64,000 bases of DNA from Picosynechococcus sp. PCC 7003 (GCF_001693255.1 NZ_CP016474.1:186001-250000); one strand, 5' to 3'; positions 46,394-56,238 are shown, numbered from the stretch's first letter. Numbers and translations are program-made. Notes: generated by a model not told the origin, from the sequence alone.

Positions 46394-47053
46394 TTAGGAT
46401 TTCACTTCGAGGCCAACGGGACAGCCGACTCCTGTACCACCGAGGCCACAGTAGCCCCCTGGGTTTTTCGCCAGATACTGCTGGTGATATTCTTCCGCGT
46501 AATAAAATTCCGGTGCATCCAAAATTTCCGTCGTGATCGCGCCGTAACCCTTCGCTTTCAACGCATCTTGGTAAGCTTTTCGCGATGCCTGTGCAAGCTG
46601 TTTCTGGGCCTCGGAGTAAGTGTAAATGCCAGAACGGTACTGGGTGCCCACATCATTCCCTTGGCGCATGCCTTGGGTGGGATCATGGCTTTCCCAAAAA
46701 ACCTTGAGGAGGGTTTCATAGGACACTTGAGTCGGATCGTAGGTAACCAGCACCACCTCATTGTGACCTGTCATCCCGGAGCAAACTTCCTGGTAGGTGG
46801 GGTTTGGGGTGTAACCTGCCGCATACCCCACTGCTGTACTAAAAACACCGGGGGTTTGCCAAAATTTGCGTTCTGCTCCCCAAAAACAGCCCAGGCCAAA
46901 AATTGCCAATTCAATACCCGCAGGGAAGGGGGGGGCAATGGGATTGCCATTAACGAAATGATGGTCGGGGATGGGCATCGTTTGGGAACGACCGGGTAAA
47001 GCCTCCTGGGGGGTAGGCATTTGGGTCTTTTTACCGAGCAAACCAAAAAACAT
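46394..47053 (-). CDS. msrA: Peptide methionine sulfoxide reductase MsrA
   Basis: MsrA (219 residues) reduces methionine-S-sulfoxide in proteins. The active site is [13 protein letters not shown] near residues 53-65. Recycling Cys residues lie at the C-terminus in [16 protein letters not shown]. The N-terminal extension of about 45 residues before the catalytic domain lacks a clear signal peptide, so the enzyme is probably cytoplasmic. The start at 47053 is the first in-frame ATG after the divergent promoter region. An internal start at MPIPDHHF is possible. Confidence 0.95.
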   Translation of the reverse strand: MFFGLLGKKTQMPTPQEALPGRSQTMPIPDHHFVNGNPIAPPFPAGIELAIFGLGCFWGAERKFWQTPGVFSTAVGYAAGYTPNPTYQEVCSGMTGHNEVVLVTYDPTQVSYETLLKVFWESHDPTQGMRQGNDVGTQYRSGIYTYSEAQKQLAQASRKAYQDALKAKGYGAITTEILDAPEFYYAEEYHQQYLAKNPGGYCGLGGTGVGCPVGLEVKS

Positions 47054-47207
47054 AGGACTTAATTTTCAACCATGGTGACTGCCTTGATTGTAGACAAAAA
47101 GCTCTGGCGGATGGGGCGGCCTTTTTCTGGGAACGGGGGGAGGGGGCGATCGCTTTCTGATAAAATTCTATAGAATCTTAAAAAAACGTTACTTAACCGG
47201 AATTTAA

Positions 47208-48194
47208 ATGAATTTACTGGTGGTCGGTGCTACTGGCACATTAGGCAGGCAAGTCGCGCGACGGGCATTAGATGAAGGGCATCAAGTCCGTTGTCTCGTC
47301 CGTAATCCCCGTAAAGCTTCCTTTTTGAAGGAGTGGGGCGCAGAATTAATCGGCGGAAATTTATGCCAGCCCGAGTCTTTGATCCCAGCCCTAGAAGGGG
47401 TTGATGCCGTCATTGATGCTGCCACGGCCCGGGCAACGGATTCCATCGGTGTTAAGGAAGTTGACTGGGAAGGGCAAATAAACTTGATCCAAGCGGCAAA
47501 GGAAGCTGGGGTCGAGCGATTTATTTTCTTTTCAATTCTTAATGCAGAGCAGCACCGTGATGTGCCCTTGATGGATGCAAAATATTGCGTCGAGGAATAT
47601 CTCAAAGAAGCGGGCCTGAACTATACAATCCTGCGCCTGAGCGGGTTTATGCAGGGGTTGATCGCCCAATACGCGATTCCTATCCTTGAAAATCAAGCGG
47701 TCTGGATCACTGGCGAGAGTTCGCCAATCGCCTACATGAACACCCAGGATATTGCGAAGTTTGCGGTACAGGCGGTGAAAATTCCGGCCACGGAAAAGCA
47801 AACCTTTCCAGTAGTAGGCACCCGGGCTTGGAAAGGGGAAGAAATTATCGCCATTTGTGAGCGTTATTCTGGCCAAACCGCCAGTATCGCCCGGTTGTCC
47901 TTGAGTTTTCTGCGGTTAATGCGCCGGTTCAGCCGTTTTTTCCAATGGGGACAAAATGCATCGGATCGCTTGGCCTTTGCAGAGGTGATGGCCACGGGTA
48001 AGCCTTTGGATGCGCCCATGGAAGACGTCTACAAAACATTTGAGCTTGATCCCGCCGAAACAACGACCCTAGAAAGTTATTTGCAGGAATACTTCAGTCG
48101 CATCATGCAGAAGCTGAAGGAAATTGACTACGAGAAAAATAAGGGCAAAAAGAAAAACGGTAAGAAAAAGCCGAATATTCGGACACCATTTTAA
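47208..48194 (+). CDS. ycf39: PSII assembly factor Ycf39
   Basis: This 328-residue protein is an atypical short-chain dehydrogenase/NmrA-like protein. NAD(P) binding is visible in LVVGATGTLGRQVARRALDE near residues 4-23. The family is Ycf39, which together with Hli proteins helps deliver chlorophyll to newly made D1 during PSII assembly. Its Lys-rich tail (KNKGKKKNGKKKPN) is unusually basic. The length fits. An hli gene is also in this window at 13.4 kb, though not adjacent. Confidence 0.92.
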   Translation: MNLLVVGATGTLGRQVARRALDEGHQVRCLVRNPRKASFLKEWGAELIGGNLCQPESLIPALEGVDAVIDAATARATDSIGVKEVDWEGQINLIQAAKEAGVERFIFFSILNAEQHRDVPLMDAKYCVEEYLKEAGLNYTILRLSGFMQGLIAQYAIPILENQAVWITGESSPIAYMNTQDIAKFAVQAVKIPATEKQTFPVVGTRAWKGEEIIAICERYSGQTASIARLSLSFLRLMRRFSRFFQWGQNASDRLAFAEVMATGKPLDAPMEDVYKTFELDPAETTTLESYLQEYFSRIMQKLKEIDYEKNKGKKKNGKKKPNIRTPF

Positions 48195-48367
48195 GGACGT
48201 TCCTCTGCGGTTGTATTCCCCTAGAGTGGTGCCTGGGGGATGCAGCTGAGAGAGTAAGAAGCTTGACGTTTTCTTGGTGGCGATCGCCAACCGTATCGGT
48301 ATTAAGGGAAACGGTTTGAGTGATACCCTATTGTTTATATCCTTAAGTTTTTAGGACACTTCTACTT

Positions 48368-49309
48368 GTGCCCAAAGCCGGCATTATCTATAACGACATC
48401 AAACCCATTGCCTGCCAAGTCGCTCAGGAATTAGCCAAAACCTTGAGGAATAAAGGGTGGGAAGTGTTTACGGCCACTGGATTTGGCGGTCTACTTGGTT
48501 ATGCAGAATGTCCGCCAACCCAAGAAACCGGCCATCAACGGCCCGTGTGCCACACCAAAATTGAGCAATTGGTGCCCCCCAACTTTGATGAAAATATGCA
48601 ATTTGCCGTGGTTCTGGGGGGAGATGGTACGGTATTGTCGGCGGCGCGCCAGGTTGCCCCAAAGGGAATCCCCCTGCTAACGGTCAACACAGGACATCTC
48701 GGGTTTTTGACGGAAATGTATCTCCAGCACCTCGATGAGGCGATCGCCCAGTTGCTGGCCGGAGAATACGAAATCGAAGACCGTTCGATGATTACAGTGC
48801 AGCTTTTCCGCGATGAGGAACTCCTTTGGGAAGCCCTGAGTCTTAATGAAATGGTGCTCCACCGGGAACCCCTAGCCGGGATGTGTCACTTTGAAATCCA
48901 GATTGGTCGCCATGCCCCCGTTGACATTGCCGCCGACGGCATTATGATTTCAACCCCCACCGGCTCCACGGCTTACTCCCTCAGCGCGGGCGGCCCCGTC
49001 GTCACCCCTGATGTGCCCGTTTTTCAGCTTGCCCCCATCTGTCCCCATTCCCTTGCGTCCCGGGCCCTCGTCTTTTCCGACACAGAACCGGTGAATATTT
49101 TTCCGGCCACGTCCCATCGTTTGGTGATGGTTGTTGATGGTAACGGTGGGGCCTATGTCTTGCCAGATGATCAAGTCCATTTAGAGAGATCGCCTTATAA
49201 TGCCCGCTTTGTGCGCCTCCACCGACCCGAATTTTTCCGCATTCTCCGGGAGAAGCTGGGCTGGGGACTCCCCCATGTGGCGAAACCCACATCCCGCAAA
49301 GTTTTGTAG
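48368..49309 (+). CDS. nadK: NAD kinase
   Basis: NadK (313 residues) phosphorylates NAD to NADP. Family motifs are [15 protein letters not shown] near residues 78-92 (GGDGT), [12 protein letters not shown] and [10 protein letters not shown], then [20 protein letters not shown]. The start is GTG at 48368, directly giving [12 protein letters not shown], which is the conserved N-terminus. The response-regulator gene follows in the same direction after 139 bases. Confidence 0.95.
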   Translation: MPKAGIIYNDIKPIACQVAQELAKTLRNKGWEVFTATGFGGLLGYAECPPTQETGHQRPVCHTKIEQLVPPNFDENMQFAVVLGGDGTVLSAARQVAPKGIPLLTVNTGHLGFLTEMYLQHLDEAIAQLLAGEYEIEDRSMITVQLFRDEELLWEALSLNEMVLHREPLAGMCHFEIQIGRHAPVDIAADGIMISTPTGSTAYSLSAGGPVVTPDVPVFQLAPICPHSLASRALVFSDTEPVNIFPATSHRLVMVVDGNGGAYVLPDDQVHLERSPYNARFVRLHRPEFFRILREKLGWGLPHVAKPTSRKVL

Positions 49310-49448
49310 GGGAGGCGCTGGGAAGCAAAGATTCGTGAAAATTTGTCTTTACCCAAATTGAGCCTTTCTAGAATCAAAAAGACCAACCTCTTCACTTTCA
49401 TTTATCCACATCCATTTTTCTTTGTTCGGACGATTTCGATAGCTTGAT

Positions 49449-50174
49449 ATGCCCCAAAGCCAATATGCCGCCGATGGTTTAGCCTATGTTCTCCTCGTTG
49501 GGACGGATCAAGAGTTTACACAACGGGCCACCCTAGATCTCGCTGATCTCGGTTACCAAACCATTACCGTTGAAACGGTAGAACAAGCCCAACAACGACT
49601 CCGACAGTTACCAGCAGGCATGGTGATTGTGGATTATCCTCTCTTAGGACAACGGGGGATCGACTTTTGCCGTAGCCTCCGCAAAGCCCAATTTGTGCGG
49701 CCCATTTTATTTCTGGTGACCCAAGATCGTGTAGAAGAGCGGGTGATCTGCCTCGAGGCCGGAGCCGATGATTATGTGCTGCAACCCTACCAGCAGGAGC
49801 GGTTTTTACGGCTGCTTGAAATTTATCTCCAGCCCCAAACGGGCCAGCGGGAGCAACTTTTTTTTGGGGATTTAATCTTAGATCTCAATACCCGGCAGGT
49901 GTGGCGATCGCCAGGTCAAAGTAGCGACTCTCCCCGTCCCATCGAACTAACGGTCAAAGAATTTGAACTGTTGAAATATTTGATGTCCCATCCCCAACAG
50001 GTTTTAACGCGGGAGCAAATCCTGGAAAATGTCTGGGGGAATGAATTTCAAGGGGAATCTAACGTGATTGAAGTCTATATTCGTTATTTGCGCCTTAAAA
50101 TTGAAGCAAAAGGCCAGAAACGCCTGATCCAAACTGTGCGGGGAGTCGGCTATGTCCTCAAAAAAGATCCCTAG
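49449..50174 (+). CDS. NblR-like OmpR-family response regulator with degenerate receiver
   Basis: This 241-residue protein has an N-terminal receiver domain (about 13-125) and a C-terminal OmpR/PhoB winged helix (about 140-238, LTVKEFELLKYLMSHPQQVL ... IQTVRGVGYVL). The phosphoacceptor-like Asp is present (IVDYPLLGQRG, near residue 62). The acidic pair is replaced by Gly-Thr (LLVGTD, 18-19), the Thr by Val90, and the essential Lys by Gln112 (DDYVLQPY). That pattern, and position next to nadK, recall NblR, the regulator of phycobilisome degradation, which is known to work without normal phosphorylation. The NblR identity is my inference from memory of synteny. Confidence 0.75.
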   Translation: MPQSQYAADGLAYVLLVGTDQEFTQRATLDLADLGYQTITVETVEQAQQRLRQLPAGMVIVDYPLLGQRGIDFCRSLRKAQFVRPILFLVTQDRVEERVICLEAGADDYVLQPYQQERFLRLLEIYLQPQTGQREQLFFGDLILDLNTRQVWRSPGQSSDSPRPIELTVKEFELLKYLMSHPQQVLTREQILENVWGNEFQGESNVIEVYIRYLRLKIEAKGQKRLIQTVRGVGYVLKKDP

Positions 50175-50232
50175 GTTTTAAAATACCTGGCAGCGGCTCC
50201 TCTTCGATCTCCACCATCTAACATAAATCACC

Positions 50233-50772
50233 ATGTCTTTTCCTTCCCGTCTCTGTCTGGCTCTCTGTGGCACTGTCTTGGTTGGCTGTGTTCCGTTCCC
50301 GGTTGACGATGCTGGCCTCAATGCACCCCCCAGTGAGACCCCGATGAGTCAGTCCACCCCCAGACCCCAGGGGCAAATGCTCCCGATTACGGCAACGGCC
50401 CAGATTGTGGGATCGGAGCAACGGTTTGGGTTAGAGGTGGCAGAAACCGCAGAACAGCAGCGCTTAGGGTTGATGTACCGGGAGTTTTTACCGGACAATC
50501 GAGGGATGTTATTTGAATTTGAACCCGCCCGCCCCGTTAGTTTCTGGATGAAAAATTGCTTGATTAATTTGGATATGATTTTCCTGCGAGAAGGCGTGGT
50601 GCAGGCGATCGCCCATGATGTCCCCCCTTGTGAAAGTGATCCTTGTCCCACCTATGGGCCACCAGCAACCGTCAATATTGACCAAGTGATTGAAATTCGG
50701 GGCGGTTTAGCGAAGGAAATTAATCTGCAAGCCGGCGATCGCATCGAGGTCACCAAAACTACGAATAATTAA
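50233..50772 (+). CDS. DUF192 lipoprotein
   Basis: The 179-residue product has a signal peptide with a lipobox (LCGTVLVGC, Cys near residue 19), a Pro/Ser/Thr-rich linker and then a DUF192 domain: LEVAETAEQQRLGLMYREFL, GMLFEFEPARPVSFWMKNCL, LDMIFLREGVVQAI. Highly conserved WMKN and DMIF are visible. It should be anchored at the outer face of the cytoplasmic membrane or in the outer membrane. The function of DUF192 is not known. radC follows after 43 bases in the same direction. Confidence 0.85.
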   Translation: MSFPSRLCLALCGTVLVGCVPFPVDDAGLNAPPSETPMSQSTPRPQGQMLPITATAQIVGSEQRFGLEVAETAEQQRLGLMYREFLPDNRGMLFEFEPARPVSFWMKNCLINLDMIFLREGVVQAIAHDVPPCESDPCPTYGPPATVNIDQVIEIRGGLAKEINLQAGDRIEVTKTTNN

Positions 50773-50815
50773 ATCCCCATCGTGAAGTTGTGTGCATTGA
50801 TCTGTTGAGAATTGG

Positions 50816-51547
50816 ATGAACTACAGCCCCCGGATCCAAGATATCCCTGCTAGTGAACGGCCACGCGAGCGCCTGGTGGCAGTGGGGGCCAAATATTTAT
50901 CCAATGCAGAATTAATTGCCATCTTGATCAGCACTGGCGATCGCCACCGCAACCTCTCCGCCGTCGGCCTTGCCCAATTTATTTTGCACACCTGCAGCCA
51001 AGGCAAGCGGGATCCTTTCGATGTGTTGCGCCACACGACCCCCCAAGAACTGACCAGCATCCCCGGAGTAGGCCTTGCCAAAGCCGCCCAGATCCTCGCC
51101 GGGATCGAACTTGGTAAGCGGATTTTCCAAGCGAAACCCAGCGAAAAAATCATCGTTGACAGTCCCGAAGCAGCGGCGATCGCCCTCAGTAACGATCTCA
51201 TGTGGCAAGACCAAGAACGCTTTGCCGTCCTCTGCCTCGATGTTAAAAATACGCTGATTGCCACGAGGGTTGTCACCATTGGCCTTGCCACCGAAACCCT
51301 CGCCCACCCCAGGGAAATTTTCCGCGAAGTCATTAAACATGGGGCCACCCGCTTGATCATTGCCCACAACCACCCCTCTGGCAACGTTGATCCCAGCCCC
51401 GAAGATTTACAACTCACCGAACGCTTACTTCAATCAGCTCAAATTCTCGGCATTCCCCTCCTTGATCATTTAATCCTTGGCCGCGATAACTTCGGCAGCC
51501 TACGCCAAAAAACAGACCTCTGGGATTGTTACCCCCAACCAGAATGA
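50816..51547 (+). CDS. radC: RadC family JAB-domain protein
   Basis: RadC (243 residues) has an N-terminal helix-hairpin-helix part ([20 protein letters not shown]) and a C-terminal MPN/JAB metalloprotease-like domain with [18 protein letters not shown], the zinc-binding HxHPSGxxxPSxxD. The old idea of a DNA-repair role is doubtful, and the actual activity of the family remains unproven. Full family length. Confidence 0.92.
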   Translation: MNYSPRIQDIPASERPRERLVAVGAKYLSNAELIAILISTGDRHRNLSAVGLAQFILHTCSQGKRDPFDVLRHTTPQELTSIPGVGLAKAAQILAGIELGKRIFQAKPSEKIIVDSPEAAAIALSNDLMWQDQERFAVLCLDVKNTLIATRVVTIGLATETLAHPREIFREVIKHGATRLIIAHNHPSGNVDPSPEDLQLTERLLQSAQILGIPLLDHLILGRDNFGSLRQKTDLWDCYPQPE

Positions 51548-51951
51548 AAAATATTTTTCAATAAACTTTTCCAATAAAAATTGTTTCAACTGAAAACAAT
51601 AATGTATAGAATCTGTCAACTTTATCAGCCTTTTGGTGACATTTATTTCCGTATTTTCTGTCATTGATCTTGGCCGCGACGATAAAATAAAAATCGGGCA
51701 AACATAACCTGAAGCATTGAAAAATAGAAGTTTTCGTCGTTTTGAAAAAGAAAAAGCCATCATAGTTAAGTCTTAAATCAACCTTAAACCGTCACGAACT
51801 CACAATAATTTGAAGAACTTTTCACAGATCATTGATCGATGTTTAAGAAACACGACAAATGATGACCGAATTCTGAGCAAGATCAGACCCACACGCTAAC
51901 GTAAAAGAAAAGAAAACCTCGCACTTTTAGAAAAACAACTCAACACTCAAT
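51548..51951 (+). promoter_or_regulatory. Region upstream of gnd
   Basis: These 404 AT-rich bases hold no supported gene. A small inverted repeat ATTGTTT...AAACAAT lies at 51580-51600 shortly after radC, without a T-run, and GATCATTGATCGAT occurs near 51827. The gnd promoter must be here, but I cannot name a convincing -35/-10 pair. Confidence 0.3.
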
Positions 51952-53370
51952 ATGACTAAACGAACCTTTGGCGTCATCGGCCTCGCAGTGATGGGCGAAA
52001 ACCTAGCCCTTAACGTTGAGCGCAATGGCTTCCCGATTGCCGTGTATAACCGCACCGCCAGCAAAACCGAAGAATTCATGGCGACCCGCGCCGTCGGCAA
52101 AGATATCAAAGCCGCCTATAGCCTTGAAGAATTTGTCCAACTCCTCGAACGCCCCCGCAAAATCTTGGTAATGGTCAAAGCCGGTGCCCCCGTTGATTAT
52201 GTAATTAATGACCTGAAACCCCTTCTTGAACCGGGGGATATGATTATCGATGGTGGAAACTCCCTCTACGAAGACACCGAACGCCGCACCAAGGATCTCG
52301 AAGCCACAGGCTTAGGTTTTGTCGGCATGGGAGTCAGTGGTGGCGAAGAAGGTGCCCTCAATGGCCCTAGTCTGATGCCCGGTGGGACAGAAGCCGCTTA
52401 CAGGGAACTTGAACCAATCCTGACAAAAGTTGCCGCCCAGGTGGACGATGGCCCCTGCGTTACCTTCATTGGGCCAGGCGGTGCGGGTCACTACGTCAAA
52501 ATGGTGCACAACGGCATTGAGTACGGTGATATGCAGTTGATCGCCGAAGCCTATGATCTCCTGGCAAATGCCGCAAAGCTAAATCATACGGAACTCCATA
52601 AGGTCTTTACGGAATGGAATCAAACCGATGAGCTCAACTCGTTTCTCATTGAAATTACCGCTGATATTTTCAAGAAAATTGACCCGGAAACCAATCAGCC
52701 CCTGGTAGAACTGATCCTCGACAGCGCAGGACAAAAGGGCACCGGACGCTGGACAGTGGTGAGTTCCCTGGAGTTGGGTGTGCCAATTCCAACGATCTAT
52801 GCCGCTGTGAATGCCCGGGTGATGTCGGCCTATAAGGATGAACGGCAAGCCGCCTCCCTGGAGTTACCGTCACCGGAGCGGGTTTATCGGGGTGATATTA
52901 AAACCTTTATTAACCAAGTGCGGGATGCGTTGTATTGCTCCAAGATGTGTTCCTATGCTCAAGGGATGGCCCTACTGGGCAAGGCTTCGGCGGAGTATGG
53001 CTATAACCTAGACCTCGGTGAAACAGCGCGGATCTGGAAGGGGGGCTGCATTATCCGAGCAGGCTTCCTTGACAAGATTAAGGCGGCCTATGGAGAAAAC
53101 CCCAATCTACCTAATTTGTTGCTAGCACCGGAGTTTAAACAGTCGATTATTGATCGCCAAACGGCGTGGCGGACAGTGATCCTTGCCGCGAATGAGCTGG
53201 GGATTGCGGTGCCGGCCTTTAGTGCGTCGTTGGATTATTTTGATAGCTATCGTCGGGCGCGGTTACCCCAAAATCTGACCCAAGCCCAGCGGGATTACTT
53301 TGGTGCTCACACCTACGAACGAACCGATAAATCTCGGGGTGAGTTTTTCCACACGGCCTGGGCAGAGTAA
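51952..53370 (+). CDS. gnd: 6-phosphogluconate dehydrogenase (decarboxylating)
   Basis: Gnd (472 residues) converts 6-phosphogluconate to ribulose-5-phosphate with NADPH formation in the oxidative pentose phosphate pathway. NADP-binding GLAVMGENLALNVERNGF lies near residues 11-28. The substrate-binding GVSGGEEGALNGPSLMPGG and the catalytic Lys/Asn in HYVKMVHNGIEYGDMQ near 182-197 are present. C-terminal length is normal. It supplies NADPH in the dark. A terminator lies about 75 bases downstream. Confidence 0.97.
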   Translation: MTKRTFGVIGLAVMGENLALNVERNGFPIAVYNRTASKTEEFMATRAVGKDIKAAYSLEEFVQLLERPRKILVMVKAGAPVDYVINDLKPLLEPGDMIIDGGNSLYEDTERRTKDLEATGLGFVGMGVSGGEEGALNGPSLMPGGTEAAYRELEPILTKVAAQVDDGPCVTFIGPGGAGHYVKMVHNGIEYGDMQLIAEAYDLLANAAKLNHTELHKVFTEWNQTDELNSFLIEITADIFKKIDPETNQPLVELILDSAGQKGTGRWTVVSSLELGVPIPTIYAAVNARVMSAYKDERQAASLELPSPERVYRGDIKTFINQVRDALYCSKMCSYAQGMALLGKASAEYGYNLDLGETARIWKGGCIIRAGFLDKIKAAYGENPNLPNLLLAPEFKQSIIDRQTAWRTVILAANELGIAVPAFSASLDYFDSYRRARLPQNLTQAQRDYFGAHTYERTDKSRGEFFHTAWAE

Positions 53371-53445
53371 GTCCTGTATTGGGCCAATAGATTCAATGAG
53401 CGGCTATTCATTGAGATGATGTAGACAGTTTCTGTCAAGCCCGTT

Positions 53446-53476
53446 CCCTTCTATCTTCTGCGGTGGAAGGGTTTTT
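53446..53476 (+). terminator. Rho-independent terminator after gnd
   Basis: CCCTTC and GAAGGG form a stem around a 14-base loop, followed by TTTTTG. It lies between gnd and pmbA. Confidence 0.75.
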
Positions 53477-53516
53477 GTTGTTTTAATGGAAAGAGTTTCA
53501 ATGGACAGCACTCGAT

Positions 53517-54833
53517 ATGGTAGCGACGGCATCGCAATTAATTTCCCAAGCCCAGGCCTTTGACTGGATTGAAAAAATTATTGGAGCAGCGGAATCGGAT
53601 GGGGTCGTGGTGGCGATCGCCGAACGGGAATCTACTTTAGGGCGATTTGGAGAGAACCAAATTCGGCAAAATTTACAAAAAAATCAGTTTGAAATAACGA
53701 TCACAAGTTCCTTTGGCTCCCGTAGCGCCAGTGTAACCACCGTCGAACAAGACTGGGAACAGATTCAGGTCGCGTTACGGCGGAGTGAAGATTTAGCGAG
53801 GCTTGCCCCAGAAGACCCTGAATGGGTACCGCTTTTGGCCAAACAAGTGTATGAAGAGCGGGCGGCAAAATTTGATGCAGCAACGTTGCAGCGATCGCCT
53901 TTGCAGCGGGGGGAATTAATTCAGCAGGTGTGCCAGTGGAGCGAGGCGGCAGGGGTGAATGGATCGGGCATTTTAAGTACCAGTGCCAAGGTTTATGCCC
54001 TGGGGAATTCGGCGGGATTGCGGGCAGGCGATCGCCAAACCCAAGCAGAATTTAGCTACACGGCCAAAATTGGTAATGGCTCCAGTTGGCAGAGTCGGAC
54101 AGCCTGGGGGATTGACGAGTTGCCCATCAAGCAAATGGTACTGACGGCCATGGAGCGGGCAAAACTATCGCAAAATCCCCGCAGGGTTGAACCAGATACT
54201 TACCCAGTGATCCTGGGAGCCGGAGCAGTGGCCAACCTAATTCCCCGCCTGGTATGGTACATGTCGGCCCGAGCCGCCGCAGAAGGACGCAGTTATTTTG
54301 CCAAGCATCCCCTCGGCGAACAACTGTTTAATCCGTTGGTGAATTTGTACCGCGATCCTGCTCATCCCCTATTACAGACCGGGGCCTTTGATAATCAGGG
54401 TTTGCCTTGTAATCAATTGGCGATCACCACTGAGGGGATTCCCAGAACCTTGAGCTATGATCGCTACTGGGCACGACAAACTGGGCACGAACCCACCGGG
54501 AGTCTTTTTCCCTTGGTGATGGCGGGCAGTGACCAGACCCTCGCTGATTTAATCGCCCAAACGGAACGGGGCATTTTTATCAATCGCGCTTGGTATGTGC
54601 AGGCGGTAAATCCCCAAACCCTCGAATTTACAGGCATGACCCGCGACGGCACTTTCTGGATTGAAAACGGAAAACTCGCTTATCCGATCTACAATCTGCG
54701 TTTCAATCAATCTTTACCCGATTTACTCCGGGATGTGGAGGCGATCGCCACCCCAGAACGCCATGGCAGTACGGTCGTTCCCGCCCTCAAGGTGAAAAAT
54801 TTTCACTTCAGCAGCATTACAGACAGTATTTAG
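53517..54833 (+). CDS. pmbA: TldD/PmbA family protein
   Basis: This 438-residue protein belongs to the TldD/PmbA (TldE) family of metalloprotease complexes that mature small peptides. The family core is visible in the N-terminal half (VAIAERESTLGRFGENQIRQ, ITITSSFGSRSASVTT) and in the C-terminal half (PVILGAGAVANLIPRLVW, NPQTLEFTGMTRDGTFWIE). PmbA-type proteins lack the metal-binding HExxxH found in TldD, and I see no HExxxH here, which fits PmbA/TldE. No tldD is adjacent. Its usual partner is expected elsewhere in the genome. Confidence 0.85.
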   Translation: MVATASQLISQAQAFDWIEKIIGAAESDGVVVAIAERESTLGRFGENQIRQNLQKNQFEITITSSFGSRSASVTTVEQDWEQIQVALRRSEDLARLAPEDPEWVPLLAKQVYEERAAKFDAATLQRSPLQRGELIQQVCQWSEAAGVNGSGILSTSAKVYALGNSAGLRAGDRQTQAEFSYTAKIGNGSSWQSRTAWGIDELPIKQMVLTAMERAKLSQNPRRVEPDTYPVILGAGAVANLIPRLVWYMSARAAAEGRSYFAKHPLGEQLFNPLVNLYRDPAHPLLQTGAFDNQGLPCNQLAITTEGIPRTLSYDRYWARQTGHEPTGSLFPLVMAGSDQTLADLIAQTERGIFINRAWYVQAVNPQTLEFTGMTRDGTFWIENGKLAYPIYNLRFNQSLPDLLRDVEAIATPERHGSTVVPALKVKNFHFSSITDSI

Positions 54834-54856
54834 ATGCTTTCAAGCATTTTTTAGAT

Positions 54857-54937
54857 GGGCAGAGGGGGACTTGAACCCCCATGACCGAAGTCGCCACATT
54901 TTGAGTGTGGTGCGTCTACCAATTTCGCCATCCGCCC
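54857..54937 (-). tRNA. tRNA-Leu (anticodon CAA)
   Basis: On the minus strand the 81-base sequence begins GGGCGGATGGCGAAATTGG and has a class II long variable arm, anticodon loop CTCAAAA giving CAA, and T-arm GGGGG TTCAAGT CCCCC. Acceptor GGGCGGA pairs with TCTGCCC. CCA is not encoded. Its first 22 bases overlap the end of the M48 peptidase gene on the same strand. Confidence 0.95.
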
Positions 54938-55794
54938 TTGGATGAACCTTTGTGATTATAAACTGAATCTTTACTTTGAAGCAAGAGGGAATATTCCTGG
55001 GAGCTGGCCCATCGCCAGATTTCCTGGGCGCGTACCACCGGCAGGGGATGGGTGAGTTGGGCGGTCTGATTTTCCTGCAACAGTTGACCCAACTGATTTT
55101 GACTCAAATGTTCGTAGGTTTTGGCCTGTTCCATGAAAGCGTCCAGGTTCAACAACGGGGCCAAACTCGGTGAACCTCCTGCTAATTTCATCAGCACCGA
55201 CATCATAATTTTCGGATCCTGACTCACCAAAAAAGCAGCGCGATCGCAACTCAGTTCCGCACAACGCAACCAAGCCAACATCTGATTTTGCAAAGACTGG
55301 GAAAACAAGCTCCCCCACACCGGGAGGGCATTGGTGGCCAGCATTAGGAGATTTGCCAGGGTTAGATACACGCCATGCTCACACTTGAGGTGCCCCAGCT
55401 CGTGGGCCATGACGGCCTGGAGTTCTGCTTCTGTGAGGATTTCGACTAGGGCTGTGTGGATCACCATAAAGGGTTTTTGGCCCCGCATGGCAAAGGTGTA
55501 GGCATTGGGTACAGGATTCTGCTGGATGTAGAGATCCGGTGCTGTCAAATCCAGTACCTGGGCGGCTTCCTGGAGGAGGTGATGGAGGTGGGGCAGTTGG
55601 CGATCGCCCACCAAAATGCTCGACGCTAGATTATTGAACTGAAAAATCTGCTCTGCCGTTGACCCCAAAAAAGAACGCACCAACAGATCCAAACCAGGGA
55701 GGCGGCGGAGGGCGGCAGTGGCTTCTTTATCTAGGGGATGGCGAAACTGATCCGCCGTTAGGCCGGTAAAATAATGCTTCACGCCAGTAATCAC
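54916..55794 (-). CDS. M48 family metallopeptidase
   Basis: This 292-residue protein has the zinc motif HELGH in AVMAHELGHLKCEHGV near residues 128-143 and a downstream helix LRCAELSCDRAAFLV that supplies the Glu ligand. A hydrophobic segment VYLTLANLLMLATNALPVW follows the motif. It resembles HtpX/Ste24-like M48B enzymes and is probably membrane associated. The reading frame ends (TAG) inside the D-loop of the tRNA-Leu gene on the same strand, so the CDS overlaps the tRNA by 22 bases. The TPR gene lies just upstream (12 bases), probably in the same operon. Confidence 0.88.
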   Translation of the reverse strand: MITGVKHYFTGLTADQFRHPLDKEATAALRRLPGLDLLVRSFLGSTAEQIFQFNNLASSILVGDRQLPHLHHLLQEAAQVLDLTAPDLYIQQNPVPNAYTFAMRGQKPFMVIHTALVEILTEAELQAVMAHELGHLKCEHGVYLTLANLLMLATNALPVWGSLFSQSLQNQMLAWLRCAELSCDRAAFLVSQDPKIMMSVLMKLAGGSPSLAPLLNLDAFMEQAKTYEHLSQNQLGQLLQENQTAQLTHPLPVVRAQEIWRWASSQEYSLLLQSKDSVYNHKGSSKGGWRNW

Positions 55795-55806
55795 CTCTAC
55801 TGTTGT

Positions 55807-56238
55807 TTACTCAGACAGCCAGTTTTTCACCTTGGCCAGCTCTTTCCAATCCGGTTTTCGCTGGAGGCCATCCTCAATATTTTCAAAAATATCTTGGCGC
55901 ACCTCTTCACTGAAATCCATCACCTTTTGCACCAATTCGATATGTTTGCGCACCCCTTTTCCCCCGGTACCGAGGAGTGCTAAGGCAAGGTTTACATGGG
56001 CTTGGGGGTTACGATGGTCAATTTTGACACTGCGCTGGGCGGCCGGTAAGGCGAGATCTGCTTTGCCCCGGAGCAAATGTAACCAAGCCACACAACTCCA
56101 GGCGGCGGCATTTTTCGGATCTAACCGACAGATTTCGATAAATTCTGGCAGCAGGGCATCCGGGGACTCGCCGGCATCGTAACGCTTAAAACCAGCTTCA
56201 AACCGCTGTTCAATGGTTAATTCGGTCATAGTTGTCAT
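55807..56238 (-). CDS. TPR-containing small protein
   Basis: This 143-residue protein consists of TPR-like helical repeats: FKRYDAGESPDALLPEFIEI, AAAWSCVAWLHLLRGKADLA and PQAHVNLALALLGTGGKG, followed by a helical end (DWKELAKVKNWLSE). It has no signal peptide. It precedes the M48 peptidase gene and follows sufA at about 65 bases, all in one direction, so a shared operon is possible. Binding partner unknown. A second start three codons in (MTELTIEQ) is equally possible. Confidence 0.8.
   Translation of the reverse strand: MTTMTELTIEQRFEAGFKRYDAGESPDALLPEFIEICRLDPKNAAAWSCVAWLHLLRGKADLALPAAQRSVKIDHRNPQAHVNLALALLGTGGKGVRKHIELVQKVMDFSEEVRQDIFENIEDGLQRKPDWKELAKVKNWLSE

Noticed and set aside
51500-51763. 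87-codon reverse-strand frame after radC
   Set aside because: Overlaps the end of radC, lies in AT-rich spacer and shows no domain or start signal.
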